A stretch of DNA of 12,349 nucleotides from DASSRQ01 sp035701665 (GTDB lineage: Bacteria > Vulcanimicrobiota > Vulcanimicrobiia > Vulcanimicrobiales > Vulcanimicrobiaceae). Position numbers and translations under genes: made by a program. The stretch lies in contig DASSRQ010000074.1 of NCBI GenBank assembly GCA_035701665.1, positions 1 through 12,349 on the forward strand, in the 5' to 3' direction. The notes under the pieces are model-generated. The model had not been told where the DNA came from and ran no database searches. It was given only the letters and a program-made list of their open reading frames with translations. The stretch's first letter is position 1; each line of letters starts with the position of its first letter. This document shows positions 5,159 to 12,349 of the stretch, in pieces.

Positions 5159-7381
5159 TTAACAACGTTTGTCCGCGCGAATTGTGAACGCCTCAAAGGC
5201 TCCGCTGCGGACCAAAGGCGCGCGCATCGTTCTGTACGCGCGCGCAAGATCGCTCCGCGCGGGGGCGACGATAAGGCCGGTTCCCAGGTTGCAAGGCTCG
5301 GGCTTCGGTCCGTCGGACGGTGCGAACCAGGCCCAGCGGATAATGTCGCTCAGACCGGAGTCTCCGCGCACTTCCGCGCCGCCGTCCGTAACCACGATGC
5401 GATGCGCGGTGCCTGCAAGTGCGGCCAGATTACGCGCAGGCAAGTCGGGCGTCCGCACCCGCACGCTGCCGTTCCAGCGGTAGATCCGGACGTTTCCATC
5501 GCGCGCGGACGATGCGTATACCAGCGGCAAGCCCAGTTTTCCGGCGAGATCGCCGTAGTACGTGCCGTATGCCGCAGCGACGACGAAACGCGGCATGCGT
5601 GCGGCGATATTCCGGCGCTCGCTCGCGGCATCGGACCAGTTCCCCGTCGAAAGCACTTGGCTTGCGGGAAGATTCGCCTGAAGCAGATGCGGAGCGGTTG
5701 CGGTTACGATCGCGTCCGCCGGATCGGCGTTCGTTCGCAGCCACGCTGCCGCTTCACGCAATCCGTAGGCGGGTTCGGCGGGACCGAAACGCTCCAGCGA
5801 ACACGCCGCCGACAAACACGTCAAGCGTGCCATGCCGGTGTACGGCAGATACGGCAGCAGCCACAGCGCTTGCAGCAGCGCAAGCGCAGCTATACGAACT
5901 GCGGCGTCGACACGCTCGAATGCACGCAAACCTTCCGCCGCAAGCAGCAGCGTAAAGGGCGTCGCATAGAGCAAATAATGCTGCAGAAAGAGCGAGGTGG
6001 GCAGCGTAAATGCCAGCGCCGCGAGTAGACCGGCCGCAAGCGGCAGCATCGCGCGCGAGCGCATCCGCACGGCAAGCACGACCGCGATCGCGCACAGGAC
6101 CGCTTCGAGCGGACTGAGGGAAACGAGCCACTGCACGGCCGTGTTCAGCATCCGCGCCGACAGCGGTACGCCGTATCCGTGCACCGCGTCGAAACCGATT
6201 CGCGCTCCCAGCGCGAACGGAATGCGAAACGCCGGATCGACCCAGAGGCTCGGCCACAGCGCAAGCGTTCCGGCAAAACCGCCGATGGTACTGACTATCG
6301 CCGCTACCGCGCTTTGCCGCAACGGTACGCGCAAATAGGCGAGCAAACATCCCGTGCTCGTGCCGACCAGGAGCGCCGCAAGCGGATGTTTCGACGACGT
6401 TGCCGCGATCGCGCAGATCAGCGCAAGCGCACTCCAGAACGTACTGCCGCGTTTTATGGCCGCGTACCAGCAGAGCACGCACCACACGATGCCCGCGAGC
6501 AATCCGGGTTCTTGATAGAACGAGGTCGCATACGCAAGCACGACGCTGTTGAAAACGAAGAGCGCGACGACAGCAACGCCTGCGGCTTTGCCGCGGCGTT
6601 CGAAGGCAATCGTTGCCAGACCCGCGCCGGCCAGCGCCATGAACATCGCGGAAACGATCGCCGGTCCCGCGGATCCGAACGCGTGCGCGAACGGCAGCGC
6701 TAACGCCTGCACGAGAAACGGCTTGCCGAAATCCTGAATGTTCCACAACCCGGCAAAGCCGTGCGCTGCCGTCTGCCGCCCGACCTCGGTCATCGTGTCG
6801 ATATAGCCCCATCCGCGATAGCCCCAATCGCGGCGCAGGTTCAATCCTATCTCATCGTTGTGCAGATAGCGCGGAAAAAGCACAAAGATCGCAACGCCGA
6901 TCGCGGTGGCCGTTCCGGCAAATCCCGCCCACTGCGTCTTGTGCGTGCAGCGGTCGCCAAGCGGCAGCAGCAAGAGCATGGCCGCGCATACCAATATCGT
7001 TCCGAGGATGGTCGCGACGCCGTTCGCCGCAGGCGAACGCGCCGGCAGCGCATGTTCGTCCCGAACGTTCAATTCGCAATCCGGAGTCGCGATGAAGCGA
7101 TATTGATCGAATCCGCTCGCGCGCCAGACTGCCGGCTGCGCACGCGTTACGCGCAGGTCGCCGACACGGGTGTTCCCCGACCAAACACTTACGTTCGTCG
7201 TGCATGCCGCGCCGGCGCGCATCGTATCGCCGAGCGCCGCCGTCATGAATCCGCCGGATCGAAACGTCTGCGCCGTTATCGTAACCGCCGCCGGATGCGG
7301 CGGCAGCAGCGCGAAGGCCCAGCATGCGAGCGCCGCGCAAAAGAGCGCGGCGGCGGCCGGCAGTCTCGCTTTCGTTCGTAT
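5159..7381 (-). CDS. GT-C-like polytopic membrane glycosyltransferase (PMT/ArnT-like), start codon uncertain
   Basis: The product is about 740 residues if it begins at position 7381. A first membrane segment lies at about 9-26 (AAAALFCAALACWAFALL), then a predicted extracytoplasmic region (about 30-120), then about ten more hydrophobic segments between 121 and 515, and a C-terminal soluble domain (about 540-740). FPRYLHNDEIGL (169-180) carries the acidic pair expected in the first large loop of GT-C enzymes such as ArnT and PMT; FYQEPGLLAGI (288-298) is another typical segment. AAAWLRTNADPADAIVTATAP (545-565, here in words: a W-L-R-x-x-x-x-P-A-D-A pattern) is common after the last membrane helix of this group. 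Such enzymes take sugars from polyprenyl-phosphate donors and act outside the inner membrane; the acceptor is unknown. No ATG, GTG or TTG lies between the upstream gene's stop and the ATG at 7246, which would delete the first membrane segment. ATA at 7381 sits where ATG would be expected. The frame is open further upstream but only over the methyltransferase gene. Confidence 0.7.
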   Translation of the reverse strand: MRTKARLPAAAALFCAALACWAFALLPPHPAAVTITAQTFRSGGFMTAALGDTMRAGAACTTNVSVWSGNTRVGDLRVTRAQPAVWRASGFDQYRFIATPDCELNVRDEHALPARSPAANGVATILGTILVCAAMLLLLPLGDRCTHKTQWAGFAGTATAIGVAIFVLFPRYLHNDEIGLNLRRDWGYRGWGYIDTMTEVGRQTAAHGFAGLWNIQDFGKPFLVQALALPFAHAFGSAGPAIVSAMFMALAGAGLATIAFERRGKAAGVAVVALFVFNSVVLAYATSFYQEPGLLAGIVWCVLCWYAAIKRGSTFWSALALICAIAATSSKHPLAALLVGTSTGCLLAYLRVPLRQSAVAAIVSTIGGFAGTLALWPSLWVDPAFRIPFALGARIGFDAVHGYGVPLSARMLNTAVQWLVSLSPLEAVLCAIAVVLAVRMRSRAMLPLAAGLLAALAFTLPTSLFLQHYLLYATPFTLLLAAEGLRAFERVDAAVRIAALALLQALWLLPYLPYTGMARLTCLSAACSLERFGPAEPAYGLREAAAWLRTNADPADAIVTATAPHLLQANLPASQVLSTGNWSDAASERRNIAARMPRFVVAAAYGTYYGDLAGKLGLPLVYASSARDGNVRIYRWNGSVRVRTPDLPARNLAALAGTAHRIVVTDGGAEVRGDSGLSDIIRWAWFAPSDGPKPEPCNLGTGLIVAPARSDLARAYRTMRAPLVRSGAFEAFTIRADKRC

Positions 7382-7383
7382 GC

Positions 7384-8214
7384 TTATCTGGGCCGCTCCA
7401 GGATCAGCGCGAACCGGAGATAGGCCGGTTTGACGTCGGGATGTTCGACACGGACGACCGTGACATTCAGACCGCTGCGCTCGGCCGGCTGCAGCACGCG
7501 CGCCAAGAGCGATGCAGCGTCGTAGTGCCTGCCGAAGCGGTTTGCATATCCATAACCGGCTACGAGTTGCGCACCGGGATCGACCGGCACCTTTCCGCGG
7601 CTCACCAGCGGATCGGTTTCGATCGTGTACGTGTGGCTGAGATAAAGCGGCAGGATCACCGCGCGGGCACCCGGCTTCAATATCCGGCCCACAGTTGAAA
7701 CAAAACGCGTATCGGCATCGGCTTCGAAATGTTCGAACGAACAGTGCAGCGTTATACCGTCCGCAAAGGCGCTGGGCAGTTCCATTGCAGCTGCGTCGCC
7801 TCCCAGACGGTCCCCGTGCAGCCCGGCCGGATACGAGAGATCTTGCGCGACGACGCGATAGCCCCGCGCGCGCATGAGCTCGGGAAAAGGTGAACGGCAC
7901 GATGCGGCGTCGATCAGCGTTCCCCGCGCAGGCAGCGCAAGCAGTTCTATCGAGACGAAATGCTCCAACTGTTTTTCGACGCGGTTCACAACGTAAGCCA
8001 GTGCGGAATACTGTGCCTCTCGTATCCAACGCACGAACCGCTCGCGTCTTACAGTAAACGCTTCAACCGGAATGCACGCGGACGCCAAAGCGCCCGCGAC
8101 GATATCGTCGCGCGGCGCCTCACGCTCCCTTCGCGCCCAGCCGTATCTGCGGGAAAAATACGGGCGCAGCGCTTTGCTGGCAATGGCCGTCGCCGCTTTG
8201 CCCGCATAATACAC
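7384..8214 (-). CDS. Divergent class I SAM-dependent methyltransferase-like protein
   Basis: From GTG at 8214 the product is 276 residues; AGGAG at 8225-8229 lies 10 nt upstream, inside the end of the GT4 gene. Residues about 1-95 are helical and basic (including FSRRYGWARREREAPRD, 20-36). A Rossmann-type core then follows: GTLIDAASCRSPFPELM (98-114), YRVVAQDLSYPAGLHGD (119-135) with an acidic residue ending strand 2, DAAAMELPSAFADGITLHCSFEHFE (140-164, the EHFE end matching the usual E-H after strand 4), and ILKPGARAVILPLYL (178-192). This order is that of class I methyltransferases. However, motif I reads D-A-A-S-C-R-S-P, not the E/D-x-G-x-G-x-G loop, so SAM binding may be altered or lost. 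The cluster context suggests modification of a glycan or lipid-linked sugar, or a non-catalytic partner role. The start is fairly secure because it falls 4 nt after the upstream stop's first base. Confidence 0.8.
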   Translation of the reverse strand: MYYAGKAATAIASKALRPYFSRRYGWARREREAPRDDIVAGALASACIPVEAFTVRRERFVRWIREAQYSALAYVVNRVEKQLEHFVSIELLALPARGTLIDAASCRSPFPELMRARGYRVVAQDLSYPAGLHGDRLGGDAAAMELPSAFADGITLHCSFEHFEADADTRFVSTVGRILKPGARAVILPLYLSHTYTIETDPLVSRGKVPVDPGAQLVAGYGYANRFGRHYDAASLLARVLQPAERSGLNVTVVRVEHPDVKPAYLRFALILERPR

Positions 8215-8216
8215 GG

Positions 8217-9317
8217 CTAACGCGCTCCTAAGAACGCGAGCATATCGCGCGCGAGCGGTTCGATTGCCAAACGTGCGGTCGACGTACGTGCGCGTTCGCA
8301 CATCGATCGATACTGCTGCGGATCGCGGCGCAACGCTTCAATCGCGGCGATCCATGCGTCGGCGGCATCCGGCCGGCGCACGATCGTTCCGTTCGTCCCG
8401 TCGATCAAATCGCGAAATCCGTGCGTATCGGAACACACGACGGGCGTTCCGCTCGACAGCGACTCCGCTGCAGCAAAACCGAACGTTTCCGTACGCGAGG
8501 GCGCCGCCAAGACATGTGCGCTGCGCATCTCTTCGGCCATTCGCTCGCGCGGTAAGGCCGAGAGCAGCGTTACCGTTTCACGCTGCGCAAAACCGCGCAG
8601 CCGGCTTTCTTCCGCGCCGGCTCCCGCAATACGAAAACGCACACTCGGATCGCGCGCTGCGTAGCCTTCAACCAAACGCACTAAACGGTCCACGCCTTTC
8701 TGGCGGTGCAGCCGCCCGGCGAAGAGCACGGTAAATGCTGCATTCTTCGCGCCGGGAGCGAACACCGTCCGGTCCACGGGCAGCGGGATGACTGCAGCCG
8801 CGCGGGCACCGCACGATCGTAGATAGGCGGCATCCGTTTCGTTCAGTGCGTGAACCGCATCGAACCGCGGAATGCAGCGGCGCCCGGAGAGCAGCCAGGC
8901 CGCGTTGTGCAGCATTCCTTCGGCAGATGCGTTGTCGTGCAGGATGACGGAGTGATGACCGCTCACCACACGCGCGCGCACGCTCCGCGCCGCTCGCAGC
9001 GCCGTCCAATCTTGAAAAACGTAACCGTTGTCGACGTAGACGACGTCGCTGCCTTCGAATGCCTGCGCGAGTTCGGCAACCGCGGGCAGCTTTGCGTTCG
9101 TACCGGGCATCGCGCGTCCCGGGATCTCGCGCACCGTCCAAGGGACACCCGTTAGCGGCGAATACGCCGCAGATTCACTTGAAGGACGCGTTCCCGAATG
9201 CACGACGCGCAGCGCAATACTTCCCGAACGGGCGATGGGTCGCCAGAACGAGTCGAGCCACGTGCGCATGCCGCCGATCAGCGTTGGGTCGAGCGGCGTA
9301 TAGATCGTGACGTTCAC
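8217..9317 (-). CDS. GT4-type glycosyltransferase (GT-B fold)
   Basis: From GTG at 9317, within a GTGA overlap with the upstream stop, the product is 366 residues. The longer frame to 9734 lies entirely over the methyltransferase gene and shows no conserved sequence. The N-terminal GT-B half begins VTIYTPLDPTLIGGMRTWLD (3-22), with a glycine motif near the acceptor site, and continues through SDVVYVDNGYVFQDW (90-104). The C-terminal half has VLFAGRLHRQKGVDRLV (197-213), where R202 and K207 fit the donor-phosphate contacts of the family, and then PSRTETFGFAAAESLSSGTPVV (273-294) with the E-x7-E pair E277/E285. Enzymes of this type transfer a sugar from a nucleotide-sugar donor with retention of configuration, on the cytoplasmic face of the membrane. 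Neither donor nor acceptor can be read. No Shine-Dalgarno is seen; coupling to the upstream gene is likely. It lies between two methyltransferases, consistent with building and capping or decorating a glycan. Confidence 0.92.
   Translation of the reverse strand: MNVTIYTPLDPTLIGGMRTWLDSFWRPIARSGSIALRVVHSGTRPSSESAAYSPLTGVPWTVREIPGRAMPGTNAKLPAVAELAQAFEGSDVVYVDNGYVFQDWTALRAARSVRARVVSGHHSVILHDNASAEGMLHNAAWLLSGRRCIPRFDAVHALNETDAAYLRSCGARAAAVIPLPVDRTVFAPGAKNAAFTVLFAGRLHRQKGVDRLVRLVEGYAARDPSVRFRIAGAGAEESRLRGFAQRETVTLLSALPRERMAEEMRSAHVLAAPSRTETFGFAAAESLSSGTPVVCSDTHGFRDLIDGTNGTIVRRPDAADAWIAAIEALRRDPQQYRSMCERARTSTARLAIEPLARDMLAFLGAR
8225..8229 (-). promoter_or_regulatory. Ribosome-binding site for the GTG start at 8214
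   Basis: On the minus strand AGGAG precedes GTG 8214 by 10 nt and lies within the last codons of the GT4 gene. It supports GTG 8214 over the longer frame that extends to 8301 inside the GT4 gene. Confidence 0.55.
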
Positions 9318-9988
9318 CGCCGCGCCACGATGACCGTATCGTATCCCAGCCATACCGGCGAGCGCAGCAAACGAATGCCGAGCCAGCGGTGCACGACCGG
9401 AATGACGTGATAGGTGCCCGCGCCCGCGATCGTCATCCCGTTTGCGCGCAGCGATTCGATCCACGCCTGAGGCGGCCGCTCGTTGACGTGCGTCGGATCG
9501 GCTTGGAACGAACGGTACGGACTGACGGATCGCGGATTCGGTGTCGCGATTACCAATGCGCCGCCGGGCGCAACACGATCGCATAACGCTCGCAGAAACG
9601 CCTTGCCCGGAACGTGCTCGATCACTTGGATGCACGCCACGAGATCGAAGGTTCCGAGCGAAGCGCCTTCGGTTTCGAGGTCGATGCGCCGCACCAACAC
9701 GTGCGGCGGAAGCAGTTCGCGCGCCCGTTCGCACGCGTACGCGGAAACGTCGGTAGCGACGACGTCGTACCCCATGCGCTGCAGCAAGTCGCTTCCGGCG
9801 CCGAACGCGCAGCCGACTTCCAAGGCCGTGCGCCCGGTCCCGCGTTCGAAGTCGTCCAAAAACCCGGCAGCGATGCGGAAATACTCGGCGTAAAACGCGC
9901 GCGCTTGACCGAGCATGGCCGCGTACCCGCCGCGGGCACCGTACGACGCGCGTTCTTCGAAGTAGCTTCGCTCGAACTCAGGCGGCAC
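9314..9988 (-). CDS. Class I SAM-dependent methyltransferase
   Basis: The 224-residue protein starts at GTG 9988, overlaps the end of the YfhO-like gene by 11 nt, and has AAGG at 9996-9999, 7 nt upstream. Motif I is intact: ALEVGCAFGAGSDLLQ (55-70). The acidic residue ending strand 2 is D80 in VVATDVSAYACERAR (76-90). FDLVACIQVIEHVP (114-127) is the strand-4 region, and VAPGGALVIATPNPRS (139-154) is the next strand with its turn. DPTHVNERPPQAWIESLRANG (164-184, split here by sense: D-P-T-H-V-N-E then a helix) is typical of methyltransferases found in polysaccharide gene clusters, where the D-P-x-H motif lies near the active site. The protein should be cytoplasmic. The acceptor is probably a sugar or sugar-lipid intermediate made by the neighbouring glycosyltransferases, which is inference. 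Family assignment is secure. Confidence 0.92.
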   Translation of the reverse strand: MPPEFERSYFEERASYGARGGYAAMLGQARAFYAEYFRIAAGFLDDFERGTGRTALEVGCAFGAGSDLLQRMGYDVVATDVSAYACERARELLPPHVLVRRIDLETEGASLGTFDLVACIQVIEHVPGKAFLRALCDRVAPGGALVIATPNPRSVSPYRSFQADPTHVNERPPQAWIESLRANGMTIAGAGTYHVIPVVHRWLGIRLLRSPVWLGYDTVIVARR

Positions 9989-12284
9989 GCTTTTGCCTTA
10001 CCGCAATAAACAGCATCGCCCCCTGCAGCAGCCAGCACAGAAGGCAGAGTGCAAAAAACGTCCGCTGCGGCGCGTACGATATCGTCACGTTCTCCGGAAT
10101 CCGATCCAGCAGAAACAGATTCGCGTATCCGTCGCCGAGTCCGTGCCAGAGGACACGCGCACCGCCGATCGTCCAATTCGGCGAGTACCGTTCGCGCAGC
10201 ACGATGAGGGCGGGGCCCGCGACCGCCCCGCGCGCCTTTACGTCAAACGCCGTCGGCGAGCGGCGCGCGAAACGCTCGATCGCGATGGGCGTAAAACGGC
10301 CCGCCGGAACGCCGGCCGTACCGCGCGCAAAGCGATACACGATCGCATCGCTCTTTGCGCGCAGCGCTCGGATCGTCAAATCGCCGCCCTCTACTGCAAC
10401 CCAGCGCGCGTGTTTCGATGCGATGACCGGCATCGTGCGCGCGCCGGCGGAGACGACGAGCGCGCTTTTTGATTCGTACAGCATCGCCCACCGGCCCGGC
10501 GGCAACTGCATGCGCAGCGGAGCGGTCGAACGCGTGGTAACACCGCCCTGGGCAATCGTGAACGGATCGGGAGCTTCGCCAAACCAGCGCTGCGCGGAGA
10601 CCCAGACGCGACTGGGATCGTCGTACACCGGATCGAATGCCGGCTCGACGGCCTGCGGTTTTCCCGGAAAACCGGGAAAGGGGGCGTCCGGATCGGCGGC
10701 GGCAACGGCGTCTGCGCGTGCCGTCTGCTCGAACGAAAACGGTTCCGGAACTGCTCGTGCGGGGGATTCGATCTCCGGATGCGGATCGGCGACGGTGCGT
10801 ACGCCGCGCGACGCACGTTCAAGGTGAATATGCTGGCGCGCGAGGTCGGCACTTTGCATCTGCGGCCTTGTTACGATCGCTGCCACGTTCATGCGCGCCA
10901 TCGCATCCAGGAACCACGGTTCGCACGCACAGCGGGAAAGCGAAAGCGCATCGAGCGGAAAGAGCGTTGGGTACTCCGCAAGCGATGGGTGATTCGGACC
11001 GGAGGGCGCAAAGATGTCGACACCGCCGGGCGCGTGCCCGTTGTAAACGATTGGAGAATCGAGCGGCAGCGCGGCTATCCGGCCTTCGGGGATCCGTCCG
11101 GGATCGATCGCAGTGCGCGGCGCCGTGACGTTTGGTACCGTCGAACCCAAGGCCCCGGCAGCGAGCGGCACGAGAGCAACGGTAAGCGCTATCGCAGCTG
11201 CGGCCAAGCCGGGCCGGAACGTACCGAGTCCGGCGATTCCCGTTGCATATGCGAGCGCGATCAGAACGCTTGCATCGTACGATTCGCGAAACACGGTCGC
11301 AGCTGCAACGTGCGCATACAGCCACGACCAAACCGGACCCGCCGGCCCGGACGTGCCGGTTGCAAAGAACAGTCCTGCGATGAAAAGGACGGCGAACGTA
11401 AAGCGCGATCGCCCGATCGTCGCGCCGGCGGCAATCGCGATGCCGATACAGATCTGCAGTGCGGTAAACGCCGCAACCGGGACCACATAGTAAACCACGA
11501 CGTAGTGCGCGAGCCAAAGCACGTCCGGAAATCCGGACGACATACCGTTCTGCCACGCCAAGCGCGGCGTCTGAAAGAGTACCGGATCGTACCTGGCCGA
11601 CGATGCCAATGCGTACGCCGTCGGCACGAGCACCGTCAGCGCTCCTAAAGTGCAGACTGCTGCAGCCGCGCACGCGCGGCGGAGATTCGGCCCTGCCGCG
11701 GCAAATGCGGCAATAACGGCGAATGCGGCAAACTGCAGCTGAAACGTGCACGCCGCCGCGAGCAGCGCGAGCTGCGCAAGCACCGCGCTCGAAGGCATGC
11801 GCCCGTAGGCTGCGGCCCGCTCGGCCGCGAGCGGCAACAGCGCGTAGGCGATCCAGAACGCGACGTGTCCCGCTCCAATCTTGTTGACGACGATGGGAGA
11901 GCACGCATAAAAGACCGCGCTGCAGCACGCTGCGGCACGGCCGGCTGCGAGCGCTCGCCGCGCAAACACATAGGCGCAAAGCGCCGCGGCACACTGCGAG
12001 AACGCAAGAACGATTTTTGCGCTGACGTCGCCGGGAAAAAGCAGAGCGGGCAACGCGATCAGCAGATGGAACACGTGATCGCTCGCCAGTGCATTCGGTT
12101 TGCCCAACCCGGCGGCGTCCCACGTGAAGAAGTGATCGATCGCGCCCGACAAGACGCGCGTTCGATCGAACGGCATCGACCAATCGTGCTGATATGCCGG
12201 AAGTCCGGGACGCAGCAGAATAGGCCATAACACTAAGACGCTCAGGGTGCACGCCAGTGCCGGCGCGATGCGGCGGGTGGTCAA
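9978..12284 (-). CDS. Large YfhO-like polytopic membrane protein (putative GT-C glycosyltransferase)
   Basis: The product is 768 residues from TTG at 12284, which overlaps the preceding stop as TTGA. The first membrane helix is at about 8-26, followed by a loop QHDWSMPFDRTRVL (32-45) with acidic residues where GT-C enzymes keep catalytic Asp. Further segments lie at about 71-84, 90-115, 138-158, 165-195, 205-228, 256-290, 294-310, 336-352 and 358-380. A long extracytoplasmic region follows (about 385-740), with a Pro/Asp-rich stretch (530-558). It ends in LRERYSPNWTIGGARVLWHG (696-715), similar to the [ER]-x-Y-x-P-G-W-x-A segment near the C-terminus of YfhO proteins. A last helix spans about 742-763 with a basic tail. 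YfhO relatives are linked to glycosylation of cell-wall polymers, so transfer or handling of lipid-linked sugars outside the membrane is likely. The AftD group has a similar layout and is the main alternative. No Shine-Dalgarno is seen. Confidence 0.75.
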   Translation of the reverse strand: MTTRRIAPALACTLSVLVLWPILLRPGLPAYQHDWSMPFDRTRVLSGAIDHFFTWDAAGLGKPNALASDHVFHLLIALPALLFPGDVSAKIVLAFSQCAAALCAYVFARRALAAGRAAACCSAVFYACSPIVVNKIGAGHVAFWIAYALLPLAAERAAAYGRMPSSAVLAQLALLAAACTFQLQFAAFAVIAAFAAAGPNLRRACAAAAVCTLGALTVLVPTAYALASSARYDPVLFQTPRLAWQNGMSSGFPDVLWLAHYVVVYYVVPVAAFTALQICIGIAIAAGATIGRSRFTFAVLFIAGLFFATGTSGPAGPVWSWLYAHVAAATVFRESYDASVLIALAYATGIAGLGTFRPGLAAAAIALTVALVPLAAGALGSTVPNVTAPRTAIDPGRIPEGRIAALPLDSPIVYNGHAPGGVDIFAPSGPNHPSLAEYPTLFPLDALSLSRCACEPWFLDAMARMNVAAIVTRPQMQSADLARQHIHLERASRGVRTVADPHPEIESPARAVPEPFSFEQTARADAVAAADPDAPFPGFPGKPQAVEPAFDPVYDDPSRVWVSAQRWFGEAPDPFTIAQGGVTTRSTAPLRMQLPPGRWAMLYESKSALVVSAGARTMPVIASKHARWVAVEGGDLTIRALRAKSDAIVYRFARGTAGVPAGRFTPIAIERFARRSPTAFDVKARGAVAGPALIVLRERYSPNWTIGGARVLWHGLGDGYANLFLLDRIPENVTISYAPQRTFFALCLLCWLLQGAMLFIAVRQKRAA
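9996..9999 (-). promoter_or_regulatory. Ribosome-binding site for the GTG start at 9988
   Basis: AAGG on the minus strand, 7 nt before GTG 9988 and inside the last codons of the YfhO-like gene. It supports the GTG start with its 11-nt gene overlap. Confidence 0.5.
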
Positions 12285-12349
12285 GAACGCAGCAGCAGAC
12301 GGCGCACCGAGACGCCGTTCAATCCGAGCACATATCCGGCTAGGCGCGC
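12281..12349 (-). CDS. 3' end of an upstream gene of the leftward cluster (product unknown)
   Basis: On the minus strand, from the window edge, 22 codons read ARLAGYVLGLNGVSVRRLLL plus RS and end in TGA at 12283-12281. The TGA overlaps the TTG start of the YfhO-like gene (TTGA), the same coupling geometry as elsewhere in the cluster, and the frame is open to the edge. The hydrophobic then basic ending would fit a membrane-associated or glycosyltransferase-type C-terminus, but 22 residues are too few to name it. Confidence 0.65.
   Translation of the reverse strand, partial: ARLAGYVLGLNGVSVRRLLLRS

Noticed and set aside
5155..5247. Extension of the lipoprotein to a start at 5247
   Set aside because: It would put 31 charged residues before a perfect lipoprotein signal peptide and lie within the GT-C gene.
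7382..8029. Upstream extension of the GT-C frame to a 956-residue ORF
   Set aside because: It lies wholly over the methyltransferase gene in another frame, is rich in Arg/Cys/Gly with no domain, and the methyltransferase frame there has clear motifs.
9318..9734. Upstream extension of the GT4 frame
   Set aside because: It overlaps the intact methyltransferase gene at 9314-9988 and shows no conserved sequence; the GT-B fold starts naturally at GTG 9317.
10819..12252. Minus-strand ORF of 477 codons in another frame of the YfhO-like gene
   Set aside because: The product is Arg/Cys-rich and lacks membrane segments, whereas the overlapping frame is a coherent polytopic protein.
1..12349. tRNA, rRNA, CRISPR arrays, insertion sequences, attachment sites or phage genes
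   Set aside because: None seen: no repeat-spacer pattern, no transposase or integrase motifs, and coding genes fill nearly every base.

Overview
The window is GC-rich, almost fully coding bacterial DNA with short gaps, many overlapping genes, and frequent GTG/TTG starts. No tRNA, rRNA, CRISPR array or mobile element is visible. The organism cannot be named from this sequence. The GC-rich composition, the archaeal/Lig1-like ATP-dependent DNA ligase, the NIPSNAP and DUF1579-like proteins and the envelope glycan genes would fit an environmental lineage such as Candidatus Eremiobacterota (WPS-2) or Acidobacteriota. This is inference only.

Left edge (1-603): the 5' part of a MocR/PdxR-type regulator (GntR winged helix joined to a class I aminotransferase-like domain) runs leftward out of the window. 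A 67-bp divergent intergenic region separates it from a rightward gene set. That region carries a direct repeat plus an inverted repeat that could be the regulator's operator.

Rightward set (604-4438): five genes are packed with overlaps of 1-4 nt or a 7-nt gap. They encode a DUF1579-like small protein, a NIPSNAP-family protein, a GNAT acetyltransferase, an ATP-dependent DNA ligase with a TTG start, and a small secreted protein with a TTG start. The spacing suggests one transcript, although the functions look unrelated.

Leftward set (12349-4441): seven genes, the first represented only by its last 22 codons, are chained by overlaps or tiny gaps. In transcription order they are an unknown 3' end, a large YfhO-like membrane protein, a class I SAM methyltransferase, a GT4 glycosyltransferase, a second and divergent SAM methyltransferase, a GT-C-like polytopic glycosyltransferase, and a lipoprotein. 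Together they look like part of a cell-envelope glycan or glycolipid assembly and modification cluster. The set ends in a clear intrinsic terminator (hairpin plus T6) at 4427-4452. Its stem covers both the lipoprotein stop codon and the stop codon of the convergent secreted-protein gene; the two genes are only 2 nt apart.

The most useful second-look points are the missing canonical start codon of the GT-C gene (ATA where ATG would be expected), the total absence of ATG starts in the leftward cluster, the double-duty terminator, the candidate MocR operator, and the methyltransferase with an eroded SAM-binding motif. No clearly new defence or mobile system was found.
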